Part shown: piece by piece, positions 34,200 to 46,699 of the stretch
How positions within the stretch are numbered: the first letter of the stretch is position 1
How the letters are laid out: every line of letters starts with the position of its first letter
NCBI RefSeq assembly: GCF_963924675.1
Contig: NC_089232.1
Location: forward strand, 39,021,159-39,085,158
DNA from: Phocoena phocoena
Lineage: Eukaryota > Chordata > Mammalia > Artiodactyla > Phocoenidae
Direction of reading: 5' to 3'
DNA: 64,000 nucleotides
Translations under genes and position numbers: made by a program
Notes under the pieces: generated by a model
Told to the model about the DNA's origin: nothing
Databases searched by the model: none
What the model saw: the letters and a program-made list of their open reading frames with translations, nothing else

Positions 34200-34560
34200 G
34201 GGTCTTCACTTTTTACTGCATGGCTCTTTACAATGTCTTTGCTAATGGTCTCCCTGCCCCCACTAGTTCCTTTCCTCTCCAATCTATGTTCCACGGCCTC
34301 CATAGCAATCTTTCTAACAAAAGCATTATATAATAGCTCTGCTTTACATTCTTCAGTGACTCCCTGCCTGCATCCTGTATAGCAGCCACATTCTGGGGCT
34401 CTCCAACACATCTGTACCTCTGCACTTTCAAGACCCTCTGCCTTTCCTCTCTCGCCTCCTTCACCAAGACTCTGCTCTAATATTTTCCTCTGCAAAACTT
34501 TCTTTGATGTCTCCTTCACCTCTCAGAGAGTCACACTTCCCTCTACCAGTACATTATATC
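34200..34560 (+). repeat. L2 LINE fragment
   Basis: Pyrimidine-rich text such as 'cttcagtgactccctgcctg' and 'actttctttgatgtctcctt' resembles the 3' part of L2. The open frame on the opposite strand (34115-34519) is an artefact of it. Confidence 0.55.
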
Positions 34561-34699
34561 ATAGCATTATAATCACATCACACATTTTAATAGCTCTGAA
34601 ATCAGAGGGCATCTTCAATTGGCAGTGCCCTTGACCTCTATTGAAGTCAAGTTCTCCCAGAGAGGACTGCCCAGTCAACCAAGGCAGTACCGACCAGAG

Positions 34700-34930
34700 A
34701 CTCTGGTAGACAGCCTCTAGGATGACCATCAACAACCTCTGCTTCTTGGCCTTCATGTCCTTGTGTATCTCCTTCCCTTGAGTGTGGGCTGGACCTAGCG
34801 ATTTGTTTCCAATGAATAGAGTACAGCTGAAGTCATGGCATGCCCTTTCCAGGATAAGGTTGCCAAAACCCTGCTCATCTTCTTGTTCATTCTGGCTGCC
34901 TGTCTCTGAGAACTTGCTAGAGAAAGCCAA
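34700..34930 (-). repeat. ancient MER/LTR-like repeat
   Basis: 'ctccttcccttgagtgtggg' followed by 'ctggacctagcgatttgttt' parallels 'ctccttgcccttgaatgtgg' at 38120. The two are probably copies of one old family; strand is uncertain. Confidence 0.4.
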
Positions 34931-34949
34931 CAAGTTTATACATTAGTAA

Positions 34950-35503
34950 AGTTTTTCAAGTGTATCATAGAGTAAATTCCAGGCAGTGGGATTGCTAGCT
35001 CAAAAGGTGCTTAATATTGACAGAAACTGCCCAGTTATCTTCCAGAGAGACTTACCAACTTATACACCTATTTATGCTTTTCTCCATCCCTTTATCAGTG
35101 TTATCCATCTTTCTAATATTTGACAGCTTGATAGATTAAAAAATTCACACCTTATTGTTTTGATTTGAATTTAATTATGAAATCAGGATGAGCATTTAAA
35201 ATTTCTGGCCATTTATTTTTCTGCCTATACATATTATCTTTGCCTATTTAATTTTATTTATTTTTGGCCATGCAATGCAGCTTGCAGGATCTTAATTCCC
35301 TGACCAGGGATTGAAACTGGGCCCTGGCAGTGAAAGCACCGAGTCCTAACCACTGGAATGCCAGGGAACTCCCCTCTTTGCCCATTTTAAAATTAAGTAA
35401 TTTATACTTTTCTTATTCCTTTGGGTAAAATAATTCTTATGCCCCTGAGTGCTCTTAATATTTTCTTTATAAATATGGACATCATCCTTTTGTAATAAGT
35501 GTT
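34950..35503 (-). mobile_element. old L1, reverse orientation (left part)
   Basis: 'ggcagtgggattgctagctc' and 'tttctccatccctttatcag' are reverse-complement L1 3' ORF2/UTR text. It resumes at 40549 after two later insertions and holds a reverse SINE at 35257. Confidence 0.65.
35257..35374 (-). mobile_element. short CHR-type SINE, reverse
   Basis: Reverse copy: T-rich start, 'tccctgaccagggattgaaa', end 'ccagggaactccc'. Confidence 0.85.
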
Positions 35504-35520
35504 CTTAAAAATAGGCTTTC

Positions 35521-37436
35521 CCAGAGAACTAGAACAAAAAATTTAAAAATGTGTATGGAAACACAAAAGACCCCAAATGGCCAAAGCAATTCTGAGAAAG
35601 AAAAACAGAGCTGGAGGAATCAAGCTTCCTGACTTCAGACTATACTACAAAGCTACAGTAAAAAAAACAGTATGGTACTGGCACAAAAACAAAAATATAG
35701 ATCAATGCAACAGGATAGAAAGCCCAGAAATAAACCCATGCATCTATGGTCAATTAATCTATAGCAAAGGAGACAAGAATATACAATGGAGAAAATGCAG
35801 TCTCTTCAATAAGTGGTGCTGGGAAAATTGGACAGCTAGATGTAAAAGAATGAAAGTAGAACACTAACAACATACACAAAAATAAACTCAAAATGGATTA
35901 AAAACCTACACGTAAGATCGGATACTATAAAACTATTAGCAGAAAACAAAGGCAAGACACTCTTTCCCATAAATCACAACAATATCTGTTCAGATCCACC
36001 TCCTAGAGTAATGAAAATAAAAACAAAACTAAACAAATGGGACCTAATTAAACTTAAAAGCTTTTGAATAGCAAAGGAAACCATAAGCAAAACAAAAAGA
36101 CAACCCACAGAATGGGAGAAAATATTAGCAAACGAAGCAACAAACAGGAATTAATCTCCACAATATACCAACAGCCCATACAGCTCAATATCAAAAAAAA
36201 AAATCCAATCAAAAAATGGGCAGAAAAAAAAAATGGGCAGAAGATCCAAATAGACATTTCTCCAAAGACATACAGATGGCCAAAAAGCACATGAAAAGAT
36301 GCTCAACATCACTAATTATTAGAGAAATGCAAATCAAAACTACAGTAAGGTATCACCTCACATTGGTCAGAATGGCCATCATAAAAAGTCTACAAACAAT
36401 AAATGCTGGAGAGGGTGTGGAGAAAAGGGAACCCTCCTACACTGTTGGTGGGAATGAAAATTGGTACAACCACTATGCAGGACTGTATGGAGGTTCCTTA
36501 AAAAACTAAAAATAGAACTACCATATGATCCAGCAATCCCACTCCTGAACACATATCTGGAAAAAAACATAATTCGAGAAAATACATGCACCCCTATGTT
36601 CATTGCAGCACTATTCACAATAGCCAAGACATGGAAGCCACCTAAATGTCCATCAACAGATGAATGGATAAAGAAGATGTGGTACATATATACAATGCAG
36701 TATTACTCAGGCTTAAAAAAGAGTGAAATAATGCCATTTGCAGCAACATGGATGAACCTAGAGATTATCATGCTAAGTGAAGTCACACAAACATAAATAT
36801 CATATGACATCACATATATGGAATCATAAAAGATGATACAGGGACTTCCCTGGTGGTCCAGTGGTTAAGACTCCGCACTCCCAACGCAGGGGGCCCGGGT
36901 TCGATCCCTGATTGGGGAACTAGATCCCACATGCTGCAACTAAAATATCCTGCATGCCACAACAAAATATCCTGCATGCCGCAACAAAAGATCCTGCATG
37001 CCACAACTAAAGATCCCGCACATGGCAACAAAGATCCCGCGTGCCGCAACTAAGACCTGGCACCGCCAAATAAATAAATATTAAAAAAAATAAAAAGATG
37101 ACACAAATGAATTTACTTACAAAACAGAAACAGACTCAAGACTTTGAAAACGAACTTATGGTTACCAAAGGGGAAAGGTGGAGGGAAGGGATAAATTAGG
37201 AGTTTGGGATTAACATATACACACTACTATATATAAAATAGATAATCAACAGGGGCCTACTGTATGGCACAGGAAACTCTACTCGATATTCTGTAAAACC
37301 TACATGGGAAAAAATCTGAAAAAGAATGGATATATGTATATGTATAGCTGAATCACTTTGTTCTATACCTGAAACTAACACAACATTGTAAATCAACTAT
37401 ACCCCAATATAAAATAAAAAATTTTTTAATTTTATT
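35521..37436 (+). mobile_element. L1 LINE, 5'-truncated
   Basis: Starts within ORF2 ([20 protein letters not shown] near 35590), continues through the ORF2 C-terminus and a 3' UTR of the cetartiodactyl L1 type ('tgtaaatcaactatacccca'). The target repeat 'aaataggctttcccag' lies at both ends (35504 region; 37440, slightly diverged). A SINE interrupts it at 36841. Frames are broken. Confidence 0.88.
36841..37091 (+). mobile_element. CHR-type SINE
   Basis: Head 'gggacttccctggtggtcc', 'gggttcgatccctgattggg', and a 3' half with five near-repeats of 'gatcctgcatgccacaac'. Flanked by 'aaaagatgaYaca'. Confidence 0.92.
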
Positions 37437-37730
37437 AAAAAATAGGCTTTTCCAGCATAATAATCACCAAAATCAATGGTGCTGGAGCCAAGGATATGTG
37501 GCCCTGTGTTTGGTGGAATAGTGACATACAGTGGGATTGATAAAATGCATAAATGAATGGAGCATAATGGGAACCAGGTTTCTCACTACTGGAGAAGGAA
37601 ATTATGGAGCAGGTGTAGCTAGAGTAGACCTTGCTGGATTGGAATTGGAAGTATTGGTATAAGCTCATGATCTTTCGTAAGGATAGATAGCTATAGATAT
37701 TGATATTTTGGTGTTTTTAAAGTAGATCCA

Positions 37731-38052
37731 GGGCTTCCCTGGTGGCTCAGTGGTTAAGAATCCGCCTGCCAATGGAGGGGGCACAGGTTCAAGCCCTGGC
37801 CCAGCAAGAGCTCACATGCTGGGTAGCAACTAAGCCCATGCACCACAACGACTGAGCCCGCACTCTAGAGCCCGCGAGCCACAACTACTGAAGACTGCGC
37901 ACCTAGAGCCCGTGCTCTGAAACAAGAGAAGTCACCGCAGTGAGAAGCCCGCTCACCTCAACAAAGAGTAGCCCCCGCTCGCTGCAACTAGAGAAAGCCC
38001 TTGCACAGCAACAAAGACCCAACACAGTCAAAAATAAATTAAATAAATAAAT
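37731..38052 (+). mobile_element. CHR-type SINE
   Basis: Long form, flanked by the 12-bp repeat 'aaagtagRtcca'. Tail of (AAAT)n. Confidence 0.92.
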
Positions 38053-38094
38053 AAAGTAGGTCCACATTTTGGTGGGTTTTTCTTTTATTCTCTT

Positions 38095-38194
38095 CCATTC
38101 AAAGGTAGAGTATAATCTCCTTGCCCTTGAATGTGGGCTGAACTTAATGCCTAGGTGACCTCCAATACTAGGTCATGAAAAGGATACGGCATTC

Positions 38195-38225
<31 letters not shown>

Positions 38226-38525
38226 GCTTGACTTTGGAACACAGTCACCAACTTGTGAGGAAGCCAGGGTCCCATGGACAGGCCATACATAGGTGTTCCA
38301 GTGACAGCTCCTGAGCTGACAGCCAGCAGCAGCTGCCACATATGTGAATGAACAACCTTTGGAGGACTGCAGCCCCAGGGACCCAAACATCATGGCGCAG
38401 AGAAAGTCATTCCCCACTGTACCCACTTTGAGTTCCTGGCCTCATAAACCATGAGAGACAATACAGAATTATTAATTACTTAAGTCACTGAGGGTAATTT
38501 GTTACATAGCAATAGATAATTAATA
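38095..38525 (+). repeat. ancient MER/LTR-like repeat with (TC)n
   Basis: 'ccttgaatgtgggctgaact' through 'gtaatttgttacatagcaat' and 'agataattaatac' outline an old mammalian repeat. A (TC)13 microsatellite expanded within it at 38199-38225. Confidence 0.5.
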
Positions 38526-39172
38526 CATATTATATGTCTGCATATATGTGTATTATGTGTTTGTACATACATATATTTCCTACCTCTGTTCACTGAGAGA
38601 GTCTAGAAACAATGATAACTCAGGGGTAATGAGCATACCTAGTGTGCAGATCTTGTTTTCGGAATACCAGTCTCCCTTAAAGAAATAGCGGATTCAGGGT
38701 CTGGGGCAAAGTACAAGATGAGCTTGGAACATCTTGTATAGCAAGGTGCTTAAGTATGTCTAAAGGACCAAGAGCCAACTTGAAGGGGTCCCCACTGGCC
38801 ATATCTGGGAACATATGAGCATCCAAATAAATAATGATTGTAAAGGATTACAACCCACTGAATAAAACAGGAATCTAAAAGTTCATACTGATATATTGAA
38901 AGAATGAATGAATGAATTAGGAGAGAAGGGAGAGCCTTCCTTTCAGTAGACTTCCAACTAATATTGTTCATTAATAAGTAAAAACTACTTATTAACTTGA
39001 CGGGGAGAAATCTGACGAACACCATCTCAACCTAGTGGTAAAAGTGAAATTACATCAATACATATGACAGCACATGCCTCCTGATATGATGCACTGAGAT
39101 CACAGGATCACCTATGGAATATTCCTGCCAAAGATATATGACCTGAACCTAATCATAAAGAAACATCAGGCA

Positions 39173-39806
39173 GACTTCCCTGGTGGCACAGTGGTTAGGA
39201 ATCCGCCTGCCAATGCAGAGGACATGGGTTCAAGCCCTGGTCTGGAAAGATCCCACATGCCGCAGAACAACTAAGCCTGTGCTGAGCCTGCGTTCTAGAG
39301 CCCGCGAGCCACAACTACTGAGCCCACGTGCCACAACTACTGATGCCCACGCCTAGAGCCCGAGCTCTGCAACAAGAGAAGCCACTGCAATGAGAAGCCC
39401 GCGCACTGCAACGAAGAGCAGCCCCCACTCGCCGCAACTAGAAAAAGCCTGTGCGCAGCAACGAAGACCCTACACAGCCAAAAATAAATACATACATACA
39501 TACATACATTAAAAAAAAAAAAAAAAAATCCGCCTGCCAATGCAGGGGACACGGGTTCGATCTCTGGTCCGGGAAGATCCCAAATGCCGTGGAGCAACTA
39601 AGCCCCTGCGCCACGACTACTGACCCTGCACTCTAGAGCCCGCGCTGTGCAGCGAGAGAAGCCACCGCAATGAGAAGCCTGCGCACCACACGAAGAGTAA
39701 CCCCCGCTCACCGCAACTAGAGAAAGCCCACGCACGCAGCAATGAAGACCCAATGCAGCCAAAAACAAATTTATTTTAAAAAATAAAGTCTTTATAAAAA
39801 AGAAAG
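39173..39806 (+). mobile_element. dimeric CHR-type SINE
   Basis: A complete long SINE (39173-39528) is joined through a (CATA)n plus A-run to a second copy (39529-39806) lacking the first ~35 bp. A single target repeat 'aaagaaacatcRggca' brackets the pair at 39157 and 39807, so they behave as one insertion or as an insertion into the first copy's tail. Confidence 0.88.
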
Positions 39807-39887
39807 AAAGAAACATCGGGCAAACCCAACAATGAGGTAAATGCTACAAAGTAACTGATCTGTAATCTTCAAAAGTGTCAAAGTCAG

Positions 39888-40098
39888 GGGCTTCTCTGGT
39901 GGCGCAGTGGTTGAGAGTCCGCCTGCCGATGCAGGGGACGCGGGTTCGTGCCCCAGTCTGGGAAGATCCCACAAGCTGCGGAGCGGCTGGGCCCGTGAGC
40001 CATGGCCGCTGAGCCTGCGCGTCCGGAGCCTGTGCTCCGCAACGGGAGAGGCCACAACAGTGAGAGGCCCGCGTACCGCAAAAAAAAAAAAAAAAAAA
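39888..40098 (+). mobile_element. CHR-type SINE
   Basis: Full length; flanked by 'tgtcaaRgtcag'. Confidence 0.93.
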
Positions 40099-40548
40099 TG
40101 TCAAGGTCAGAAAAGTCAAGGAAAGTCTGAGGAACTGGTCCAAATTGAAGAGACTAAAGAGACATGACAGCTAAACAGAAAGCATTATCCTGAACTGGAT
40201 CCTTGACCTATAAAGAATATAACTGGGACAACCAGCAAATTTTGAATGAGGCCTGTCAATTAGATGGCAATAGTGTATCAACGTTAATTGATGGATGGCC
40301 TTGGTTATGTGCATGTCCCAGTTTGTAGGAAATATATGCTGAAGTGCTAAGGCTGACTGATATAGTATATTTGCATCTTACTCTCAAATGCTTTAAGCAT
40401 GAATTTTATGGAGAGAGAGAATGATAAAACAAATGTGTTAAACTGTTAACTGGGGAATCTGAGTGAAAGCATACAGTTCTTTGTACTACTCTTGCAACTT
40501 TTCTGTAAATTTGAAATGATTTAAATATAAAACTTTTTTTTTTAAATA

Positions 40549-40690
40549 GGCTTTCCCAGTTTGCTGTTTGTCTTTTGACTTTATTTTTTCCTAAACAGAA
40601 GTTTTTGTAAAAATACCCTAATTTACCAAGCTTTTTCCCTTTTGGCTTTTGGGTGATACGTCTTGCTTGGGTAATCATTTGAAGAAGGTC
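40549..40690 (-). mobile_element. old L1, reverse orientation (right part)
   Basis: 'tgctgtttgtcttttgactt' and 'gatacgtcttgcttgggtaa' continue the reverse L1 that stops at 35503. Confidence 0.55.
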
Positions 40691-41664
40691 CCTGAGTCCA
40701 CAGCTAATTAAAGAGGAAAGGTGATGAGTTTGATCCCACTTTTACAAGAGAAACACCAATGGGCATTGAGAAGGAAAGCTCAGCTTTTAACTGGAGCCAT
40801 AGCTTAGCAGATGGAAACGGGGAGTCCTACCGCTTTGCTGCCCCCTGGGTATCTTCAGTTGAATTTCTGGTGGACACCTCAAATTTGGCAGAGCTATTCC
40901 TTCAACTAGTCACCTCTCTGGACATTCCTATCTCTGACAGTCAGATATCCAAACTCAGGAGTCACTTTTGTGTCCTCTCGTTTTTCCCATATCTAGCCAG
41001 AAATTGACATTCTTTACTCCTGGTGTTCTGCCACCTCCCTATTCCAGACCCTCATCCTTCAACCCTGAATTGTCACTAGAGTAACATGCATTCACCTCCA
41101 AGTTGCTACTCATCAATAACCTAATCCTGTAGAAGAGTTCTCGGGGACACCCCCTACCTTAACTGCCTTAAATTGTTTCTTATACAGTGTTACTTTAAAC
41201 CATGTAGAAACATAAAACTGGACATCAACTCATTCTTAGAGCTCTCATTCAATTCTAAACTCAAAACAAATTTACAAATAAAATACAAACAAAAGTATAA
41301 AACTAATAAAATTCAAATTAACATTTAGTTAATTTGATTCACCCCGTAGTTGTGGCACCATGGATTGGCTCTTCTGGAATTCCATGTGCCTGTACTATCA
41401 TGGGCACTGATAGCCAATTTTCCCACTATTTTCTTCTACTGGAAGTTTTACAAAACCTCAGCTAGTACAGTCAGTCAGGAAATTGGCCTTCACTTTGACA
41501 TAGATGCATCATTTATGGATTCATTCCTTCTCTACTCTTTTCTTGTTAATGACAAAGTAACTTGGTTTTATAAATATGGACTTATATACAGGCAATGAAA
41601 CCATGACATCATATGGGAATACTCAGCTATAAATGGTCATCTAGCTATGTCTGAAATTTCTTAG
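40691..41664. other. intergenic, nothing recognised
   Basis: About 970 bp with no gene, exon or repeat family that I can support. Confidence 0.5.
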
Positions 41665-42121
41665 AATTTTAAATATTCAGAGCAACATTATTCACAATAG
41701 ACAAAAGGTGAAGCAATACAAGTGTCCATCAAAAGATAAATGAATAAACAAATGAATAAACAAAATGTGGGATATGCATACACATGGAATATTATTCAGG
41801 CAATAAAAGGAAGGAAACTGACACATGGATAAAACTTGAGGACATTATGCTGGGTGAAAGAAGCTGGTCACAAAAGGACAAATACTGTGATTCCACTTGT
41901 ATGAGGTGCTTAGTCAAATTCGTAGAGATAGAAAGTACATTGGTGGTTACCAGGGGCTGGGGTGGTGGGGAATGAGGAGTTCATGTTTAATGGGTACAGA
42001 GTTAGAGTTTTGCAAAATGAAGAGCTCTGTGGATGGATGTGATAGCTATACAATGGGAGTGTACTTAATATTACTTAACTGTGCATTTAAGATGGTTAAG
42101 ATGGTAAATTTTCTGTGTATT
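41665..42121 (+). mobile_element. old L1 3' end, interrupted
   Basis: 'gagcaacattattcacaata' through 'taagatggttaagatggtaa' belongs to an old L1 3' end. Its last bases resume at about 43308-43345 after a younger L1 insertion. Confidence 0.75.
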
Positions 42122-43307
42122 ATGGACAAAGGATTAATCTCCAAAATATATAAACAGCTCATGCAGCTCAATATTGAAAAAACAAACAACCCAATTAAAA
42201 AATGGGCAGAAGACCTAAATAGACATTTCTCCAAAGAAGACATACAGATGGCCAAAAAGCACATGAAAAGCTGCTCAACATCACTAATTATTAGAGAAAT
42301 GCAAATCAAAACTCCAATGAGGGGCTTCCCTGGTGGCGCAGTGGTTGAGAGTCGGCCTGCCAATGCAGGGGACGCGGGTTCGAGCCCTGGTCTGGGAGGA
42401 TCCCACATGCCGTGGAGCGACTAGGCCCGTGAGCCACAATTACTGAGCCTGTGCATCTGGAGCCTGTGCTCTGCAACAAGAGAGGCCCGCGCACCACGAT
42501 GAAGAGTGGCCCCCACTAGCCGCAACTAGAGAAAGCCCTCGCACAGAAACGAAGACCCAACACACCCAAAATTAAATAAATAAATAAATTTATAAAAAAA
42601 CTCCAATGAGGTATCACCTCACACCAGTTAGAATGGGCATCATCAGAAAATCCACAAACAACACATGCTGGAGAGGGTGTGGAGGAAAGGGAACCCTCTT
42701 GCACTGTTGGTGGGAATGTAAATTGATACAGCCACTATGGAGAACAGTATGCAGGTTCCTTAAAAAACTAAAAATAGAATTACCATATGACCCAGCAATC
42801 CCACTACTGGGCATATACCCAGAGAAAACCATAACTCAAAAAGATACATGCACCCCAATGTTCATTGCAGCACTATTGACAATAGCCAGGTCATGGAAGC
42901 AACCTAAATGCCCATCGACAGATGAATGGATATAGAAGATGTGGCACATATATACAATGGAATATTACTCAGCCATAAAACGGAACAAAATTGGGTCATT
43001 TGTAGAGACAGGGATGGATCTAGAAACTGTCATACAGAGTGAAGTCAGAAAGAGAAAAACAAATATCGTATATTAACGCATATATGTGGAACCTAGAAAA
43101 ATGGTACAGATGAACCAGTTTGCAGGGCAGAAATGGAGACACAGATGTAGAGAACAAACGTATGGACACAAAGTGGGGAAAGCGGGGTGTGGGGTGGGGG
43201 TGGGGATGGGATGAATTGGGAGGTTGGGATTGACATGTATACACTAATATGTATAAAATAGATAACTAATAAGAACCTGCTGTATAAAAAATAAATAAAA
43301 TTCAAAA
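42122..43307 (+). mobile_element. younger L1, 5'-truncated
   Basis: ORF2 C-terminal text ([16 protein letters not shown] near 42780) plus the 3' UTR ending 'gaacctgctgtataaaaaat'. The target duplication 'aaattttctgtgta' lies at 42106 and 43308. It contains a SINE at 42322. Confidence 0.88.
42322..42598 (+). mobile_element. CHR-type SINE
   Basis: Mixed-type body, with the 13-bp duplication 'aaactccaatgag' on both sides. Confidence 0.93.
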
Positions 43308-43499
43308 AAAATTTCTGTGTAGTTTACAATTAAAAATTTTTTAAAAATTTAATGTTACTATCAGGTGAAAGATCAATATTTTTAAGTGCCTGTAGACAAC
43401 TCACAGGCTCTGAATGAATACTTCTGTAGACCCCCTCCCTCCCCCAGTGCACACTGCTTTACTCCATTCTCCACCCTATACCTCTAGTCTGGGATCCTC

Positions 43500-43880
43500 A
43501 GGGTTACCTTACTCTGACCCCTCACTACACTTTGCTGTTACCTTTCAACTCTCCTCAATGCCAGCCTGGCTCCAGCTAACTGGTGCCCACCAAACTCAAT
43601 ACGCTTTCTCACCTCTTTGCCTTGGCTTGTGCCTGTCGCCATTGGAAATACACTCTTCCCTCTGCTTGTACTGGACAATCTTTCCATTCCATTAAGTCCC
43701 TTCTCCTCCCCACAGTGGAATGGTCCCAGACCACAGGGACTTCTCCCCATCAAAGGGTGTCAATACTCCCCATTTAGCATTAATCACACATTCTAAATTA
43801 TTTTATCACTTATTCTCCCAATCACTCAATAAATATTTATTAAGCGTATGCCGTATACATGACAATGCGCTAGGCCCCTG
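43500..43880 (+). repeat. L2 LINE 3' part
   Basis: 'cactcttccctctgcttgta', then 'aataaatatttattaagcgt', resembles L2. Diverged. Confidence 0.5.
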
Positions 43881-44316
43881 AATCAAATGCTATGTTTTCT
43901 GCTTTTTACCTCTCTCATAGCCCCTTACGTATCTTACAGATGTTTACTGCAATGGTTTGGATGATGTTGTACTGGTCTGTACTGTCATATTCCACATATG
44001 AAAAGGAAATTTTAAACTACTGAAATCAAGAATAGTATAATCTCAGGATTTGCCTAAGTAACAGGATATTCTGTCGGTTGATGGTAGTTGTTTTGGTATC
44101 GATCTTAAAAAGCAGTTGTCAGGACAAGAAAGGTTTCAGGACTGAATTCAAAGGGAATTATATAGTAGGAGAAGCTACATGAAAGTTTCCATGATGATAG
44201 CAGTAATGTTATTTGGTCATAAATGTCTGTGATCAAAGCATCAAGAACCTGTGCTGTTTCCAAAGTCCCCCTTGAATATTATTTACCTAAAAGACATCTG
44301 CACAAACACAAATAAC

Positions 44317-44322
44317 TTTATT
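44317..44322 (-). terminator. C2orf74 poly(A) signal (candidate)
   Basis: AATAAA on the minus strand, about 285 bp beyond the C2orf74-like stop codon. Confidence 0.45.
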
Positions 44323-44603
44323 CACATGTTAGAACAGTGTTTGAGTAGACAAAGTTTTAAGGACACAATACAATCAATTTCTTGAGCTCAGATTTGAGTT
44401 TTTAAAAAAAATCTGTATTCAAGCTCTGGGTATTCTACTTATAGAATTTTGCACATACTCCACCTCTTTTGCAAAAAGGTGAAATACTATCTGTATTTAC
44501 TTAATTCCCCATTATTTTGCTCTTTCCACATGATTTTGTACCCCCAGCCATTTCATTGTTAGTCTAAGGCTGCATCTCTTTCACTCTCAGCCTTTTTTGA
44601 GCT

Positions 44604-44810
<207 letters not shown>

Positions 44811-45548
44811 TTATGAATGCAAGAGCCCTGCTTTTAAAAATATAGGTTATATGTACCTTGTTAGTGAGAAACAGAAAAAGGATTTCTAAATGATATAGGA
44901 AAGCAGTAGTAATCCATCATGATCTAATTTTCATATTTCTATGGTTATAAAAGCACACATTGCTATATTCAAATAGCCGTTGGTGACATGTGTTATTCTC
45001 TCTACAAAGCAGTCAAACCCAAGAGCCACCTGGACCATCATTCGGTCTCCAACTGGCCATGAGTCTTATGTTGGGAGGGCACGTGAGTTGTTCTTATTAG
45101 GGAGCCCCAAACATGGAGCTCAAGAATGCCCTGGCAATGTTTACAGGCTGTTGTAGAAGGAGCCTGGAAGTAGAACAGGTGTTTGGGGTCTGGTCCTGAG
45201 CTCAGCCATGGCGGAGAAGTGACTTTGAACAATGCATCTTATTTTCTCATTTGTAACATGAGAGCGTTGGATCCCCAAATGATCTCCAAGGCCTCTTCCA
45301 GCTCTAACATCTTAGGATTCTGAGTAAAGCAAAATGAAGGGGAGTTATTAAGAAAACCACAAATGTAAGAATGACGATGGAACAAGTGTCCAGGCATGGC
45401 GTGTGTAACTGACTTAACAAAATGAAGCAATAAGCTAAGAAGAATGTTTTAGATGACTGTGAACATTGCACTCCTTCCAGATACAAACCTAAGTTACAGA
45501 CAAGACCATCCTTCATTATACCTAGCCAAGGAATTTACCTCTTCTTCA

Positions 45549-45755
<207 letters not shown>

Positions 45756-45772
45756 TCAATCAGCAAGGTTCT

Positions 45773-46077
45773 TGTTTTTTTTTGGTTTTTTTAAATTTAT
45801 TTATTTTTATTTTTGGCTGTGTTGGGTCTTCGTTTCTGTGCGAGGGCTTTCTCTAGTTGTGGCAAGTGGGGGCCACTCTTCATCGCGGTGCATGGGCCTC
45901 TCCCTGTTGTGGCCTCTCCCGCTGCGGAGCACAGGCTCCAGATGCGCAGGCTCAGTAGTTGTGGCTCATGGGCCTAGTTGCTCCGCGGCATGTGGGATCT
46001 TCCCAGACCAGGGCTCGAACCCGTGTCCCCTGCATTAGCGGGCAGATTCTCAACCACTGAGCCATCAGGGAAGCCCG
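45773..46077 (-). mobile_element. CHR-type SINE, reverse (C2orf74 intron 2)
   Basis: A reverse copy bracketed by 'aaggtt(c/t)tt' repeats. It is in the same orientation as the C2orf74-like transcript and sits directly before exon 3. Without it the intron would be only about 125 bp. Confidence 0.93.
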
Positions 46078-46160
46078 AAGGTTTTTAAAATTCATACATC
46101 TTAGCCACCATTATCACACACAAAAATGGCGTTCTACCACAGTCTAAGATGCAGACCTAC

Positions 46161-46274
46161 TCTTCTTTGTCTCCTGAATTGTTCATCTCTGTATTAGCAG
46201 CTGTACAATCTTCACCTCCATTAGCATCTATACAAGGACCTTTTTCTGTCTCTTCATCTGTCCTGCTTTGGGAA
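46161..46274 (-). pseudogene. C2orf74-like exon 2
   Basis: Encodes QSRTDEETEKGPCIDANGG and EDCTAANTEMNNSGDKE, matching the human block around PC-DANGG-DC. The acceptor is 'tttttgatttcag' and the donor 'aaga|gtaggt'. It requires two bases from exon 1 (Cys codon), which exon 1 as found cannot supply in frame. Read in the frame delivered by exon 1, it hits TAG after about 16 codons. Confidence 0.72.
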
Positions 46275-46506
46275 CTGAAATCAAAAATGAAAAAATTTGG
46301 AAAAGAAAGAATGGTCTTGATGTTAAGGCTTGGAAAGGAACTTCACTTTTAAACAGGAAATTAGCATTTCTAAAACCCTGAAATAGGAAAAACAGACAGC
46401 TACAGCCTTATTATTTGCTGCATTTTAAATTGTTTTATATTATTTCTAGATACATTTACTAGAGTGACTTTAAATCTGATCCCAATTTATCAGCATGGAT
46501 TTATAC

Positions 46507-46603
46507 CATTTATATTAAAAAAAACCACCAATAAAAAGAAGATGCAACTGAGGCAAATTAGAAGGATGACGAAGAAAGTGAATGCTGTGGTTTCAAAGCT
46601 CAT
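46507..46603 (-). pseudogene. C2orf74-like exon 1 with +2 shift
   Basis: ATG at 46603 opens MSFETTAFTFFVILLICLSC, followed by FFLLVV: a single hydrophobic membrane segment almost identical to the human start. The donor is 'aaatg|gtataa'. The exon has 97 coding bases where exon 2 needs 95 (31 codons plus 2). The excess lies in a run of eight T followed by AA, in place of codons for Phe-Leu-Tyr-Lys. This breaks the frame into exon 2. Alternatives are an assembly error in the homopolymer or an unrecognised donor. Confidence 0.72.
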
Positions 46604-46699
46604 AGGGTTAGCTAGAAGACTCATCCACTCTCACAGTCACAGATCATCCAGATATGCTTTTCCAGCTCAGTTTGAATGTAGTTCTCTTGTTCTTTAAAT

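Larger units (their letters stand above)
37453..40540 (+). mobile_element. old L1M-type insertion with 3' UTR
   Basis: The right half (38600-40540) is old L1-type 3' UTR ('tcatactgatatattgaaag', 'tactcttgcaacttttctgt'). The same target repeat 'aaataggctttcccag' bounds it on both sides (37440, 40545). It holds several later insertions, listed separately. The left part (37453-37730) is not independently recognised. Confidence 0.6.

Noticed and set aside
36461..36796. A 111-codon frame ([20 protein letters not shown]...) that looks like a conserved protein
   Set aside because: It is the C-terminal end of L1 ORF2 in a 5'-truncated copy.
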